NCBI GenBank assembly: GCA_027924585.1
Contig: BSBM01000047.1
Location: 19,159,501-19,223,500 of the forward strand
Reading direction: 5' to 3'
DNA from: Larix kaempferi
Lineage: Eukaryota > Streptophyta > Pinopsida > Pinales > Pinaceae
DNA length: 64,000 bases
The notes beneath the pieces were generated by a model. The model was given only the letters and a program-made list of their open reading frames with translations, was not told where the DNA came from and ran no database searches. This document shows, piece after piece, positions 21,700 through 32,863 of the stretch. The position numbers and the translations under genes are program-made. How positions within the stretch are numbered: position 1 is the first letter of the stretch; each line of letters begins with the position of its first letter.

Positions 21700-22520
21700 A
21701 TGAGGAATGTGATGCTTGTTGTGTTGAGCCTTAGCTTTCTCATTTTCTCTATGCAACATATCCTGTGCTTGTCGTTGAATATCGCAAATATGTTCTCAAA
21801 AATTCACTACTTTCTCAACTTCTCGCTGAATGCGATCTGTGTCGGAGTTTGGCTGTGTCGAGGAGATGATCAAGTCAATAGACGTTGAGGGTTGAAATCT
21901 GTAATAGACTTCCAAGGGACTCTTTCCTATAGAGCTGTGCTGAGCACAATTGTAGTTGTGCTGAATGTATGGAAGACTTTCATCCCATGTGCGTCGATGC
22001 TCGTGATTATACATGCAAAGCGTTGTACTACTAAGTGATTCACAAATTCCGTCTGTCCATCGGTCTGAGGATGGAAAGCTGTCGACAATGAGAGTTGCGT
22101 GTCTAGCTGTTGCTAGAGGGTCTTCCAAAAGATGCTGACGAATCTAGCATCTCGATTAGAAATGATGGTTGTGGGTAAACCAAAGTGTTTCCAAACATGT
22201 GTAAAGAAGAGCTGAGCAGTCTACTGCGTTGTCGTGGTCTTCTTACATGGTATGAGAATGGACATCTTGGAAAATTAGTCAACTACTACTAATATCGCGT
22301 CATGATGATGTTTGGTAGTAGGATAACCCGTCAAGTAGTCCATAGAAATAGATTCCCATGGTCGACTAGGTACTGGCAGAGGTGTGTACAATCCTTGTCG
22401 TCGATTAGGTGGCTTAGCAATGGCACAAACCACACATGATCGAATGTACTTGTTGACGTCAAATTTAAGTGTAGGCCAGAAGAAATAATTCTATAGAATA
22501 GAAAGTGTCTTTACTATTCC
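21700..22520 (-). pseudogene. Ty3 integrase of element C (broken)
   Basis: Minus-strand translation in several frames gives the whole integrase signature. There is a C-x2-C zinc end (SCVVCAIAKPPNRRQG), a first Asp in SMDYLTGYP, a second in ISNRDARF, and the Glu in HPQTDGQTEFVN. The tail SSIGKSPLEVYYRFQP is also present. At least four stops or shifts separate these pieces, so no active enzyme can be made. Confidence 0.85.
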
Positions 22521-22526
22521 AAAGTG

Positions 22527-23206
22527 TCATGCAGTCTTGCTGTAGTGCGTGTCCCAAATGAGCTGCTGTCGTTGCTCACCGGTCAGTACACAAAGCTGTC
22601 CAAGCTTGTATAGCAAGGTATCTTTTAGGAAGTATTCAGAGTCTGAGGTCAATGAATTCTTAGTCTGCAACTGTCGGTAAACTACTGAGAATTCGATGTC
22701 ATCCTCGTACAACTGTTGCCAAGTGTTCGTGTCGTAACCCTGCATACTCATCACTGTCAAGAGGGGAGTAATGGGTGGTCGACTGAGGCAATCTGCAGCG
22801 GCATTAGCCTTGCCTTTTCGATACTTAATTACCAACTGAAATTGTTGTAGGTAATTAATCAACTTGAGTTGTCATTTTTTCTGCAACCTTGATTGTGTCG
22901 GAGCAAACTGTAGAGGCATGTGATTAGTAAGAATGATCGTTTCCTTGCCAAGGATGTAATGCCTCCATTGCTTGAGATCTTGCACAATGGCATACTGTTC
23001 TTTTTCGTATGTCGAGTATCTTTTAACCGTGTCATTAAAAGTATCAAAATGAAAAACGACTGGGTGACCAGACTGAGTGATCACTATGCCCAAGGCATAG
23101 TTTGATGCGTCTGTCTCAATCTCAAAGGGCTAATGCAAATCAGGTAACACAAGTACTGGTGCAGTGCAGAGCCTGTTTTTGAACTGTTCAAAAGTTGCTT
23201 GATGTG
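22527..23206 (-). pseudogene. Ty3 RNase H of element C (broken)
   Basis: Contains the connection end (TFEQFKNRLCTAPVLVLPDL) and then the RNase H start FEIETDASNYALGIV. The YSTYEKEQYAIVQ region, the ILTNHMPLQF segment and the linker YRKGKANAAADCLSRP follow. Stops occur near 23130 and 22875. The right edge is the E2 insertion (TTTTT at 23207-23211). Confidence 0.88.
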
Positions 23207-23211
23207 TTTTT

Positions 23212-23862
23212 TGTTGATGTATATGTAACTTCGGAATGTATTTCATATATGTATGTTGTATGTACTCCTATAGAGATGGTATTATTCCTCTATACGGAAG
23301 TGTCGTCATTTATATTGTAAATGTCGTAACTTATACTTGATGGGTTATTAGACCACCTTGTTGGGGTCGGCTCTGTATAAGTCATGTGGGTCAAATGGTT
23401 ATTAGACCACCCTATTGGGGGTCGGCCATGTGGGTCGAAGGGTTATTAGACCACCCTATTGGGGGTCGGCCCAGTCAGCATTATGTTATGTGGTTAAGTT
23501 TGAGCCTACATGATTTATGTAAAAGGCAAGTCAAGTCAAGTATAAATAGAGTGTGGGAGGCACTCTATTTGTTCACTCACTTCTCACTCATGCACTCAAG
23601 GAGGAGTGGCACACTTATGGAAAAGGAGGATCTGCTGCTAGGTTATGTCTATCTCTCATGGTTGGGTTGTATCATTGCTCTATCTAACTCTGAGGAAGTT
23701 ATTGGGGTTTTTCACCTTTATGGTTTTCCCCAAGTAAATCTTTGTGTCTCTTGTGTGCTTGCATTATTGTCTCCATGATTGATATGTTGTAGATATGTTG
23801 TACATGTTGTTCTCTCAGTTAAGATCCTAGATCAAATTGAAGTAAATTCTGGAATTTTAACA
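23212..23862 (+). repeat. 5' LTR of copia E2
   Basis: Starts TGTTGATG and ends TTTAACA. It is 43 bp longer than E1's, partly because a U3 motif (GGTTATTAGACCACC followed by GGGGTCGGC) occurs three times between about 23340 and 23475 instead of once. TATA box at 23541. Confidence 0.95.
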
Positions 23863-23874
23863 TGCTATCAGAGC
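23863..23874 (+). other. Primer binding site of E2 (one mismatch)
   Basis: TGCTATCAGAGC, one base different from the standard initiator tRNA-Met complement. Confidence 0.85.
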
Positions 23875-24204
23875 TAGCCTGAAAGAAGACATGATATGGC
23901 ATGTATGACACATGTTGCACTTACGATGCTAGGGCTTGATATAGCAAAAACCAATCATCGTAGCACTTTCGCTATAAATCCGTTTTGGCGAAGTCTTTGG
24001 ATCTGAAATATTTACAGGTCGAATATTAAATCCTCATGTACCTTGTGTCCAAAGGACAACCTCTAATTCGTTATACTTTGTGATTTATGATCTGTACAAT
24101 ATAGGGTTTCTACCTCTCCCAGATCTGAGTCAAAATCAGGTGACCATGGGAAAAAGGTCATAACTTGGGCTAGGAAGCTCCAAATGAAATTTTGTAAAAA
24201 TTGA

Positions 24205-24560
24205 TAGGTAGTACACAGATGGTACTATCTCAGGAAACGTTTTATGAGGCCGACATTGAATGAGTGACACGTGGCACACCGTACAAGTTTTCTCTCCTGT
24301 ATTATCCCATAAACAAGTCATGTTGCAACATTTGGCATAAATCTCTCTCAGAGAATCCAATTGAGGTCAAACCTATCATGATGTAAATAAAACAGGGCGA
24401 GCTATCTCAGGAAAAATTTTCAGAGGCCGAATTTTAAACAGTGACACGTGGCACGCCGTACAAGTTCGCTATCCTGTATTATCCCAAAACATGTCACGTT
24501 GCGACACTTGGCATAACTCTCTCTCAGAGAATCCAATTGAGGTCAGACCTGTCAGGATGG
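24205..24560 (+). repeat. 177-bp tandem duplication in E2 leader with G-boxes
   Basis: Two copies, each with GTGACACGTGGCA (24264-24276 and 24441-24453). They share CCGTACAAGTT and CTCTCTCAGAGAATCCAATTG segments. The duplicated block contains CACGTG, a known plant bZIP/bHLH binding core. Not present in the E1 or E3 leaders. A second, more diverged duplication of about 158 bp follows (about 24711-25020). Confidence 0.75.
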
Positions 24561-25185
24561 AAAGATAACAAGTCAGGATATCTCAGGAAACATTTTCAGA
24601 CCCTGTGGATCAAAAAGTTCGGAGTTACACCAGAAACAATCAGGTACATATTTCTGTCAAAACAGAATTATTTTTTAGTACCTTCATTCATGGCTTCCGA
24701 AATTTAGGGCTTCAGAGAAAGCTGGAATTTTTGTAATCGGAGACCAAGGCTGGATGATACTCATCAAAATAGAAATTTAGAGAGCAAGATCAGAATTTTT
24801 GGTTGGGCAGAAGGTCGGGCTTGATCATACCCTAGTTCGGGACTTTGATCAGAAAAATGGAAAATTAGGGCTTCTGTAAAAATGGGAAGTTTTGAAATCT
24901 ATGACCACGGCTGGAAGCTCCTCAGAAAAATAGAAGCTTAGAGCTTTGGATCAGACCTTTTGATTGGGAAGAAGAGTGGTCTTCATCAAACCCCAGTTCA
25001 GGGTCACGTCTAGTGAATCCGGAAGTTTCAAAGGAAAAATTAAGGAGTGAAACTTTGCAGTTTTCAAATTCTGAATATACCAGCTTGATCAGCTCATCAA
25101 GGTACATATTTCTATCCTTTCGAAAGTTTGAATTTTTGGGGTTGCTCTGACAAACTCTAATCCCGCTCCAAATCCACTTCTTGAA

Positions 25186-25320
25186 AATGAAGTGGATTGG
25201 GTTAATCCTAGAAGAAGATGGATTGGTCACTTGCATAAGTGAAGAAGTTCATGTTTCAGAGGGAGATGAGGGTAAGGCCTTACATAAGAATATTACAAGC
25301 GATCTCGACAGGTATGACTC
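25186..25320 (+). pseudogene. gag remnant of E2
   Basis: MKWIGLILEEDGLVTC and the following residues match E1 gag from about residue 22. The first gag codons and everything after about 45 codons are missing or unrecognisable. Confidence 0.75.
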
Positions 25321-26159
25321 ATCGAGGTATGTTTCGATATTTTTTCATGATTAAATTTCTGGTATGATTGTCTTCATGTTATTATGGTTGGTACAATCTT
25401 GATTTTAGATTTGTCGTATCACCTTAACAAATTTATGAATGCATCATAGAAAATATTCATTGATTAGGGTGTTGACACTTATGATTGTACTAATACATTA
25501 TGGTGTTGTATGAGGTTTATGTTGTCTACTAACATGAAAGGTACACCAAGAAAGACAAATCATGTTCTGGTTTCAAGAACATATGATCATGATGACATGA
25601 AGACAAGGATTCATCCATTGTCATGGATCACATAGAAGATCTATTTTTGAGGTATGTATAACTTGTTTCTACAATGGTTAACTTATGAGACATGCAGGTT
25701 ACTAGCACAAGTCTCTGAAGATAACCAGAAGACATTATGCGAGTATGTTAGACATAACTAGCTAGCATGCTAATCCAAGTATGTTTTTCCTATATCAAGC
25801 TAGAATCCTACCTTAGGTTAGGATCTTATACTGTTGTGTTGTTGATAATGATTATTCATGAAGTCATAAGTTTGAATAATCATGAGTATATGCATATTAT
25901 GTGTCTTACCTTAATTAATGATATGACTAACCCAAAGAGTCATAGGTTTGAGTAATTATAGGTTTAGACATGTTATGTTTCTTATGATTTGACTAACCAT
26001 AAGAATCCTACATAAACCTTGAATGCTAATGCTTATTATTTATGTTTGAAATGATCATGACTATACATGCTTGAGATTATTGTGTTTTAATAGTATACTG
26101 ATGAATGTATGATTTTATATGAGACCTAGAGGATAACACAATGATGATACTAACAAGCA

Positions 26160-26950
26160 TGCATAGGGATCGAGAATGTATGTAAGTTCAAGGACAGGTA
26201 ATCCAGGAAGCAAAGATCAAGAGGGAGTACACTCTAGTTATTCCTGCAAGAAAGCAAAGGAGCACACTTTAGTAGTTTCTGCAAGGATGCAGATATTCAG
26301 AGGGAATTGACCATCTCTCTACATTCCACAACAAAAAGGTGTATAAGAAGCTACTTCATATTAGGACTCCAGTAGCTCCTGCAAGGAAGCGAAGACTCAG
26401 AGGGAGTCCACTCAACGAACAAACAAAGATAAGTATTTAAATTGTTATTTCTTAAATAATACTGTTCAATAATGTATATACTGATGTTCCTAGAATTAGG
26501 TTGCGTATTATGCATATTAGAATAATTGCATTGATGAACAGTATACTACTAATATGCATGGGTAAGTGGCCTATGGCACTGTACAACATTCCATTGCTAC
26601 TTATATAGAATGAAACCTCTTTGCTGACATGTTGGGAGTTGTGCACACTCTTAACAATGTTCTGGTAGAGATTGAAAGGCATCTAGAAAGTTACGGGATA
26701 TGGATAAATGTTGTATTGAAGCATTGGCTAAGACAATTGCATGACTGTATAACATATTTCTTTATGTGTAAGAATTTGTTCTGAAAACTATGAGATGTTT
26801 TCTAATCATGCAATTTAACTTCTTGTGTAGGAAAGATCGTATGCCATCACCTACAAAAGAAGAACTACAACATTTGTTCAGCAACAAGATTATCTATTGA
26901 ATATATTGAAGTTCCCAGGATACGGGAAGAATGCCATGATCCGTCAATCA
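26160..26950 (+). repeat. Segment shared with E3, intron-like ends
   Basis: Closely matches E3 40400-41150 and is absent from E1. It has a donor-like ACAG|GTAATCC (26198) and an acceptor-like CTTGTGTAG|GAAAG (26830/26831). The part between is AT-rich and non-coding. Confidence 0.75.
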
Positions 26951-28264
26951 TGAAGAACGATGTTTGGGATGCAGTACCAAGAGTTGAAGGGAAGTCTGTT
27001 GTGACTTCCATATGGATCTATCAAGATCAAGCATGTTGCAGATGGTAGCATAGAGAAATATAAAAGTGATGAAATAGAAGATACACCAGATGGATTTCAA
27101 GACAACTTTCTTGAATGGCGTAGTTGAAGAAGAAGTGTATGTGGAGCAGCCACTTGGTTCTGAGACACATGACAGGAAATCATATATGTGCAGAACTTGG
27201 TATGGTAGGATAGGCAGCTTTCTATCCAGTTTGGTCTTTACCAAGACTAAAGCGGGTTCCAACCTTTTCTACAAGGTTGAGGAAGGAAATCCAGTGATAC
27301 TACTATGTGGATGACTTGTTTGTATCAGGTGAGGATAGATTGATTTCCGACACACAGCGGAAGCTTGCTTCCGAGTTCGAGTTGAGGAACTTGGGGATGA
27401 TGCACTATTTCCTAGGTATGGAGGTGTGGCAGAATGCAGGTGGGATCTTCCTTGGTCAAGGGAAGTACACAGTAGATATCCTGAAGAGATTCGGGATGAT
27501 GGATTGCAAGGACATGGCCACACCTATGGCATCGAATCTGAAGCTTCTATGTGATGCTTCATTTGAGCCGGTTGATGTCTCTATGTATCGTCAGATGATT
27601 GGGTCCTTGATGTACCTGACAACACGAGACCAGATATTTGCTTTGTTGTGAACACATTGAGCCAGTTCCTGACGGATCCGAGGAGTGTTCACCTGATTAC
27701 TATAAAGCATGTTCTGAGGTACCTGAAAGGTACAGTGGATTATGGGCTCAAGTATGAAGCAAATCAAATTTTAACCTCCAGGGTTATGTTGATTCAGATT
27801 GGGAAAGCAGTGCTGCAGATAGGAAGAGCACATCTGCGTTTTGCTTCAGTATGGGATCAGGTGTGATATCTTGGTTTAGCAGGAAGCAGTCCTACGCAGC
27901 ACTGAGTACAGCTGAGGCAGAGTATGTTGCAGCCTGTTCAGCTAGTTGTGCGGCAGTATGGCTACGGAAGCTACTGTCTGAGTTATTTGATCTCCTATTG
28001 GATGCTACTGGTATCTTCTGTGATAACCAAAGTTGTGTGAAGCTGTCCGAGAATCCAGTGTTTCATGACAAGTCGAAACACATAGAGATCAAATATCACT
28101 ATATCAGGGATATGGTGCAGAGAGGAGCCGTGAAGCTCTTGTATGTTGCGACGGATGAGCAGATTGTAGATGTGCTAACAAAGCCACTAGCCAGGGTGAA
28201 GTTCAAGTACTTTAGAGAGAGGCTTGGCGTTCTTCAAATCGAGGAAACTTCGAGGAAGAAGTGA
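26950..28264 (+). pseudogene. RT-RNase H remnant of E2
   Basis: Starts with MKNDVWDAVPR and SVVTS. It has lost the part between KYK and the QMDVK-equivalent, and also the LKKALYGL segment. YVDD is present as nucleotides at about 27304-27315, but a two-base loss just before it shifts the frame. RNase H is nearly complete ([13 protein letters not shown]-equivalent, [18 protein letters not shown]), with frameshifts near 27625 and 27770. Confidence 0.9.
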
Positions 28265-29854
28265 TGGACACATTTGCTGAAGCCATTCCAAGCATGTTGG
28301 AAGGAGGATCCTTCACATGGCTATGGATGTAAGCGTTGAATGATGAGCATCAGGATGATGTTCTGGTTTCTGCTGGATATGATCAGTTGGATCATTTTTA
28401 TGTATGTATGAACGCATCATGTTGGATGCTGGATATGATCAGTTAGATCATTTATATGTATGTACGCATCATGTTGGATGCTGGATATGATCAGTTGGAT
28501 CATGTGTATGTATTTTTTGTATATGCATCATGTTGGATGCTTGGACCATGTATCTGTATATGTATCAGGTGGATACATTGTATGATCAGGTAGATCATGT
28601 ATGTTGATGGATACATTGTGTGGATCACGTATCTATGTATCAGGTGGATACACTATGTATATTGATATGTATCAGGTATGATCAGGTAGATCATGTATGT
28701 TGATGGATACATTGTGTGGATCATGTATCTATGTATCAGGTGAATACACTATGTATGATGATATGTATCAAGTAGATACTTGGTGTGCATCAGATGGATG
28801 CATTGTATGATCAGGGTGATCATGGATGACACGCTTCTCCAGATGACATGCAGCAGGATGTTGCAGTGATGATGATCAGGGTGATCATGTTTACATCACG
28901 ATGATGTATGATGAGTATCAGATGATACTTTGTGGTTGTGGATCAGGTTGTGCAGGTAAGCATGTAATTTGTGCCCTGGGAGATTTGCAGATGGTCTTTC
29001 GAGGTTTTGCCTATAGCAGGTAATTTGGTGCCCTGGGACATCTAGCAAATCCTCTTTCGAGGTTTTTCTTGGGAGGACATATAATTTGTGCCCTGGGAGA
29101 TCTGCAGATAGTCTTTCGAGGTTTTTCCTATGGCATGTAATTCATTGCCCTGGGATATCTGGAAGATGCTCTTTCAAGGTTTTCTCCTATGGCATGTAAT
29201 TTGCTCCTGGGAGATCTGGATAGGATGAAAAATGCCTCAGATGCTTCAGCCAGGTTTTTCCATGACCACATGTAATTTTCTCCTGGGAGATCTGGACAGG
29301 ATGAAAAAGGCCTCAGATACTTCAGCCAGGTTTTGTGGTGGACCACATGTAATGTGCTCCTGGGAGATCTGACGGGTAGATCTATGTGCTCGTAACAGCC
29401 TGGGATGCTTCAGCCAGGTTTTGTGGTGAGATCACATGTAATGTGCTCCTAGGAGATCCGACAGGTAGAGCCGTGTGCTTGTAACAGCCTGGGATGCTTT
29501 AGCCAGGTTTTGTGATAGGGTCACATGTAATGTGCTCCTGGGAGATCCTACAGGTAGAGCTTTGTACTCGTAATAGCCTAGGATGCTACAGCCAGGTTTT
29601 GTGATGCACGTAATAAGTCCTGAGGATTCCACAGTATGGCCAATGATGACGAAGACCTGCAGGTGGTGGGCCTACATCCAGTATGAAAAAGGACTAGCTC
29701 TGTAGAACTTCCTATGACGAGTAGATTCATAGATTGATTGAGATAGCAGCAGCAGTGATGATGATGATGACGATGCATCGATGACAATGATCCAAAGAAG
29801 ATGACTTGTGCTAGAAGACTTGTGCTGAGAAATACCTTCCTAGTTAAGAGGGAG
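28265..29854 (+). repeat. E2 3' repeat tract
   Basis: Counterpart of 5599-7327. Hairpin units run from about 28370 to 28940. A block of about nine 57-95 bp units follows (28958-29610), first with GTAATTTG-type and later with GTAATGTGCTCCTGGG-type starts. Only one trace of the 72-bp unit is present, near 28830-28880. Confidence 0.85.
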
Positions 29855-30505
29855 TGTTGATGTATATGTAACTTCGGAATGTATTTCATATATGTATGTT
29901 GTATGTACTCCTATAGAGATGGTATTATTCCTCTATACGAAAGTGTCGTCATTTATATTGTAAATGTCGTAACTTATATTTGATGGGTTATTAGACCACC
30001 TTGTTGGGGTCGGCTCTGTATAAGTCATGTGGGTCAAATGGTTATTAGACCACCCTATTGGGGGTCGGCCATGTGGGTCGAAGGGTTATTAGACCACCCT
30101 ATTGGGGGTCGTCCCAGTCAGCATTATGTTATGTGGTTAATTTCGAGCCTACATGATTTATGTAAAAGGCAAGTCAAGTCAAGTATAAATAGAGTGCGGG
30201 AGGCACTCTATTTGTTCACTCACTTCTCACTCATGCACTCAAGGAGGAGTGGCACACTTATGGAGGAGGAGGATCTGCTGCTAGGTTATGTCTATCTCTT
30301 ATGGTTGGGTTGTATCATTGCTCTATCTATCTCTGAGGAATTTATTGGGGTTTTTCACCTTTATGGTTTTCCCCAAGTAAATCTTTGTGTCTCTTGTGTG
30401 CTTGCATTATTGTCTCCATGATTGATATGTTGTAGATATGTTGTACATGTTGTTCTCTCAGTTAAGATCCTAGATCAGATTGAAGTAAATTCTGAAAATT
30501 TAACA
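29855..30505 (+). repeat. 3' LTR of copia E2
   Basis: 651 bp, same length as the 5' copy, preceded by AAGAGGGAG and followed by TTTTT. Confidence 0.95.
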
Positions 30506-30510
30506 TTTTT

Positions 30511-31400
30511 GTCCATTGGAATATAGTTTTCTCGTTCCCCTTCGTCAACTGATTCAAGGGCCAGGCTATGTGACTGAAGTCGAGTATGAATCATCGATAG
30601 AAATTTGCCAAACCAAGAAAACTTCCTAGTTCTTGAATGCTTCCGGGAATGGGCCAATCTTTGAGGATCTGTACTTTGTCTGGATCGACATGAATGCCTA
30701 CAGAGTCAATTAAATACCCCAAATATTTGATGCTGGTCATCTCAAAAGAGCACTTATCCATGTTCAAATAGAGCTGATGTTGCTGGAGAGTGTCGAGGAC
30801 TTGTCAAATATGTCTGACATGTTCTTCCCATGATCGACTGAAAATCAATATGTCATCGAGATAGACAATAACCCATTTGCCGATGAAAGGTCGGAGAAGG
30901 TTATCCATATGTCGCATGAAGGTCACAGGTGCGTTGGTTAAGCCGAAAGGCATGACTAGCCATTCAAACAATCCTTCCTTGGTCTTGAAATCAATTTTCC
31001 ACACATCTGAGGGCTCGATTGGAATCTGATGGTATCCTGACTTGAGGTCGAGCGTAGTAAAGAATTTAGCACCTTTCAGACAGTTGATAAGCTTGTCTAT
31101 CCGCGACAGAGGGTACCAATTCTTCACCGATATTTTGTTGAGAGATCTGTAGTCGATGCACATGTACCAAGTCCCATCTTTCTTTAGAACTAGGGCGATT
31201 AGACTTCCACAAGGAGAGGAGTTGGGTCGAATATGATCTTTGTCGATTAACTCCTCGATTTGTCTGTGAATCTCTTCATTTTCGAGAATGGATCTTCTGT
31301 AAACAGATGCATTAGGAAAAGAAGAACCAGGAACAAGTTCAATGTAGTGTCTTACCTGGCAATGCTGAGGTACTCCGTTTGGATCTTGAAAGAGGTTCTG
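30511..31400 (-). pseudogene. Ty3 reverse transcriptase of element C (broken)
   Basis: On the minus strand the protein runs from FPNASVYRRSILENEEIHRQ through MCIDYRSLNKISVKNWYPLS, FFTTLDLKSGYHQIPIEP, FGLTNAP and the catalytic VYLDDILIFSRSW. A stop follows, then the thumb (KCSFEMTSIKYLGYLIDS, LRSFLGLANFYR). The longest open piece is 31163-30804. E2 lies directly after the thumb. The catalytic YLDD is intact but the frame is not. Confidence 0.92.
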
Positions 31401-31559
31401 GTACTCATCAAGAATATGATCGACTTGCTGCTTCTGTCGAGGGCTTCATTGGTCGGTGACTCGACTCGTTGTTTCAGTGTTCTTAGAATGTTGCAGCTTG
31501 ATCATGATTAATTCAAATTTCTGAGCATGATTGATGAGCTTCTTTGTCGTCGAACGCAT

Positions 31560-32213
31560 CGGAGGTCGACACTTTCACCAAAAATGTCTTCCGAGCTTTT
31601 CATTCAGATGTATCATGCCAAGATGAGTGGTGGTAATCGCACCATTTTCCGGTGAACGGTTGTTTGCTACATCCCCTCTTGTGAAAAGAATTCTTACCAT
31701 TGTTAGGCTTTGGCGGTGTCGGCTGAGAAGATCTCGACTTGTCGTAATCGGCTGGTGTCTTCTTATCGGGTGGTCTTCCTGATGTCGGCTTTGCTGCAAA
31801 ATGTTCTTTTCCTTTTTGCTCGGTTTCTAGTTTGCTGGCGTAGTGGAAAGCATTCGCAAGCGTATTGACAGTCAAAAACTCCATCTCCTGCTGGATGTAC
31901 TGAGACAATCCGCTGGTGTATTTCAGAACAAGCAATTTCTCTTCTTCTTGGATGCCAAGTCTTGCCATGAGTCGGTAGAACTCGTCGGTGTAACTCTGTA
32001 CTGATTGGTCTTTCCATTGCCTTAGTTGCTACCACTTCTTATACTGCTACTCGAGGTATTTTGGCGGGTAAAATTCCTTCCGGATGTCGAAGCGAATCGC
32101 AAGAGAATCTAATTGAACTAGGTGAACATTTCAATTTGTTTTCAATCCAGAGCTTGCTCAATAAGATGTGTTGTCTCGTCGGCTGCACGTCTATCATCTG
32201 TTTCTTCTGCCAT
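31560..32213 (-). pseudogene. Ty3 gag of element C (broken)
   Basis: A candidate start at 32213 (MAEETDDRRA) lies just inside the primer site. The main domain (FYRLMARLGIQEEEKLLV, ASKLETEQKGKEHF) is open at 31968-31600. It ends in a Cys/His motif (KWCDYHHSSWHDTSE) like that of Reina-type gags. Stops occur before and after. The protease expected next is not recognisable, so there is a deletion between gag and RT. Confidence 0.8.
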
Positions 32214-32341
32214 ATTTGGAGATCGCGTCTTCTTGGATTGCTGAGATTGTGAGCGAGTTTGAATGGGCATAAGTCAGGTAACTTCGAGAGAATTGTATAC
32301 GCAGAACTTAAGCAAGAAAACTGAGTACGCTCAGATACCAA

Positions 32342-32863
32342 TGATCCGTATCGTGTCCAGGAAGCACAAGGGGGACAACAGTTCGACTAAATGAGTCGGC
32401 TCTATTATGGAAGAAGCTTAATAAATAGAATGAGCAAAAACAGGATTACGCAATACAGATAACACAAATACACACAGACAATATGCAAGAATGTGAACTG
32501 TTCTAGATTGATCAAGATAAGATGTATATGACAATAGTTTACATGCTTATAAAGAAATCTGAGATGCTTGGGTGTCTTCCCGTTATGTTCAGTTACAAGA
32601 AGAAGTTAGAGTGGTTCAATTGTTCAACCGTTACATTCGACTGGAAGATAGAGAGATAGTTTGTCAAGTTTCGACAGTTGTTGCTCGCATGTCGACGCTA
32701 CATGTCGATGTCGCAAACTATGAGGTCATTGAACATGTCGAAGGTGATGAAGTTTTCGAATTCATGTCGTGTCGAAACTTGTCGAAGTTGTATCAATAGC
32801 GAAGACTAGTCAAGGATGTCGAAGTTAGTATCCGACAACAAATTCCAACTGCGATGTGGATCA
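32342..32863 (-). repeat. 5' LTR of element C
   Basis: 522 bp with a 6-bp inverted terminus TGATCC/GGATCA. On the minus strand a TATA-like TTTATAAGCATG lies near 32550. A primer site reading TTGGTATCTGAGC (one base off the tRNA-Met type) adjoins at about 32328-32341. Confidence 0.85.

Larger units (their letters stand above)
23212..30505 (+). mobile_element. Ty1/copia retrotransposon E2, internally deleted
   Basis: 651-bp LTRs at 23212-23862 and 29855-30505, about 14 differences by eye (about 2.2%). The target duplication is TTTTT (23207-23211 and 30506-30510). The internal part keeps a leader longer than in E1, a scrap of gag, an intron-like segment, part of RT and RNase H, and the family-specific 3' repeat tract. 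Most of gag, protease and integrase are gone. The element inserted into element C at the RT/RNase H junction and lies in opposite orientation to it. It could move only with proteins supplied in trans. Confidence 0.95.
20745..32863 (-). mobile_element. Ty3 chromovirus-like element C, interrupted by copia E2
   Basis: Minus-strand element with both LTRs (20745-21238 and 32342-32863). Each starts TGATCC on the plus strand; the right copy ends GGATCA and the left GGATTA. The flanks AAACA (20740-20744) and AAATA (32864-32868) look like a 5-bp duplication with one change. Without the 7.3-kb E2 insertion the element would be about 4.8 kb, short like Reina-type chromoviruses. Order on the minus strand: gag, (protease missing), RT, [E2], RNase H, integrase, a chromodomain-like end, purine tract, LTR. 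Many stops and frameshifts. Confidence 0.88.

Noticed and set aside
23386-23778. 130-codon frame in both E2 LTRs (also 30029-30421)
   Set aside because: Identical by LTR duplication, built partly from a triplicated U3 motif, and absent from E1 and E3.
25300-26150. Extra exons in E2 suggested by CAG|GTATG and TGCAG| sites
   Set aside because: No open frame links the sites and no similarity to gag or to a host protein could be seen; treated as decayed filler.
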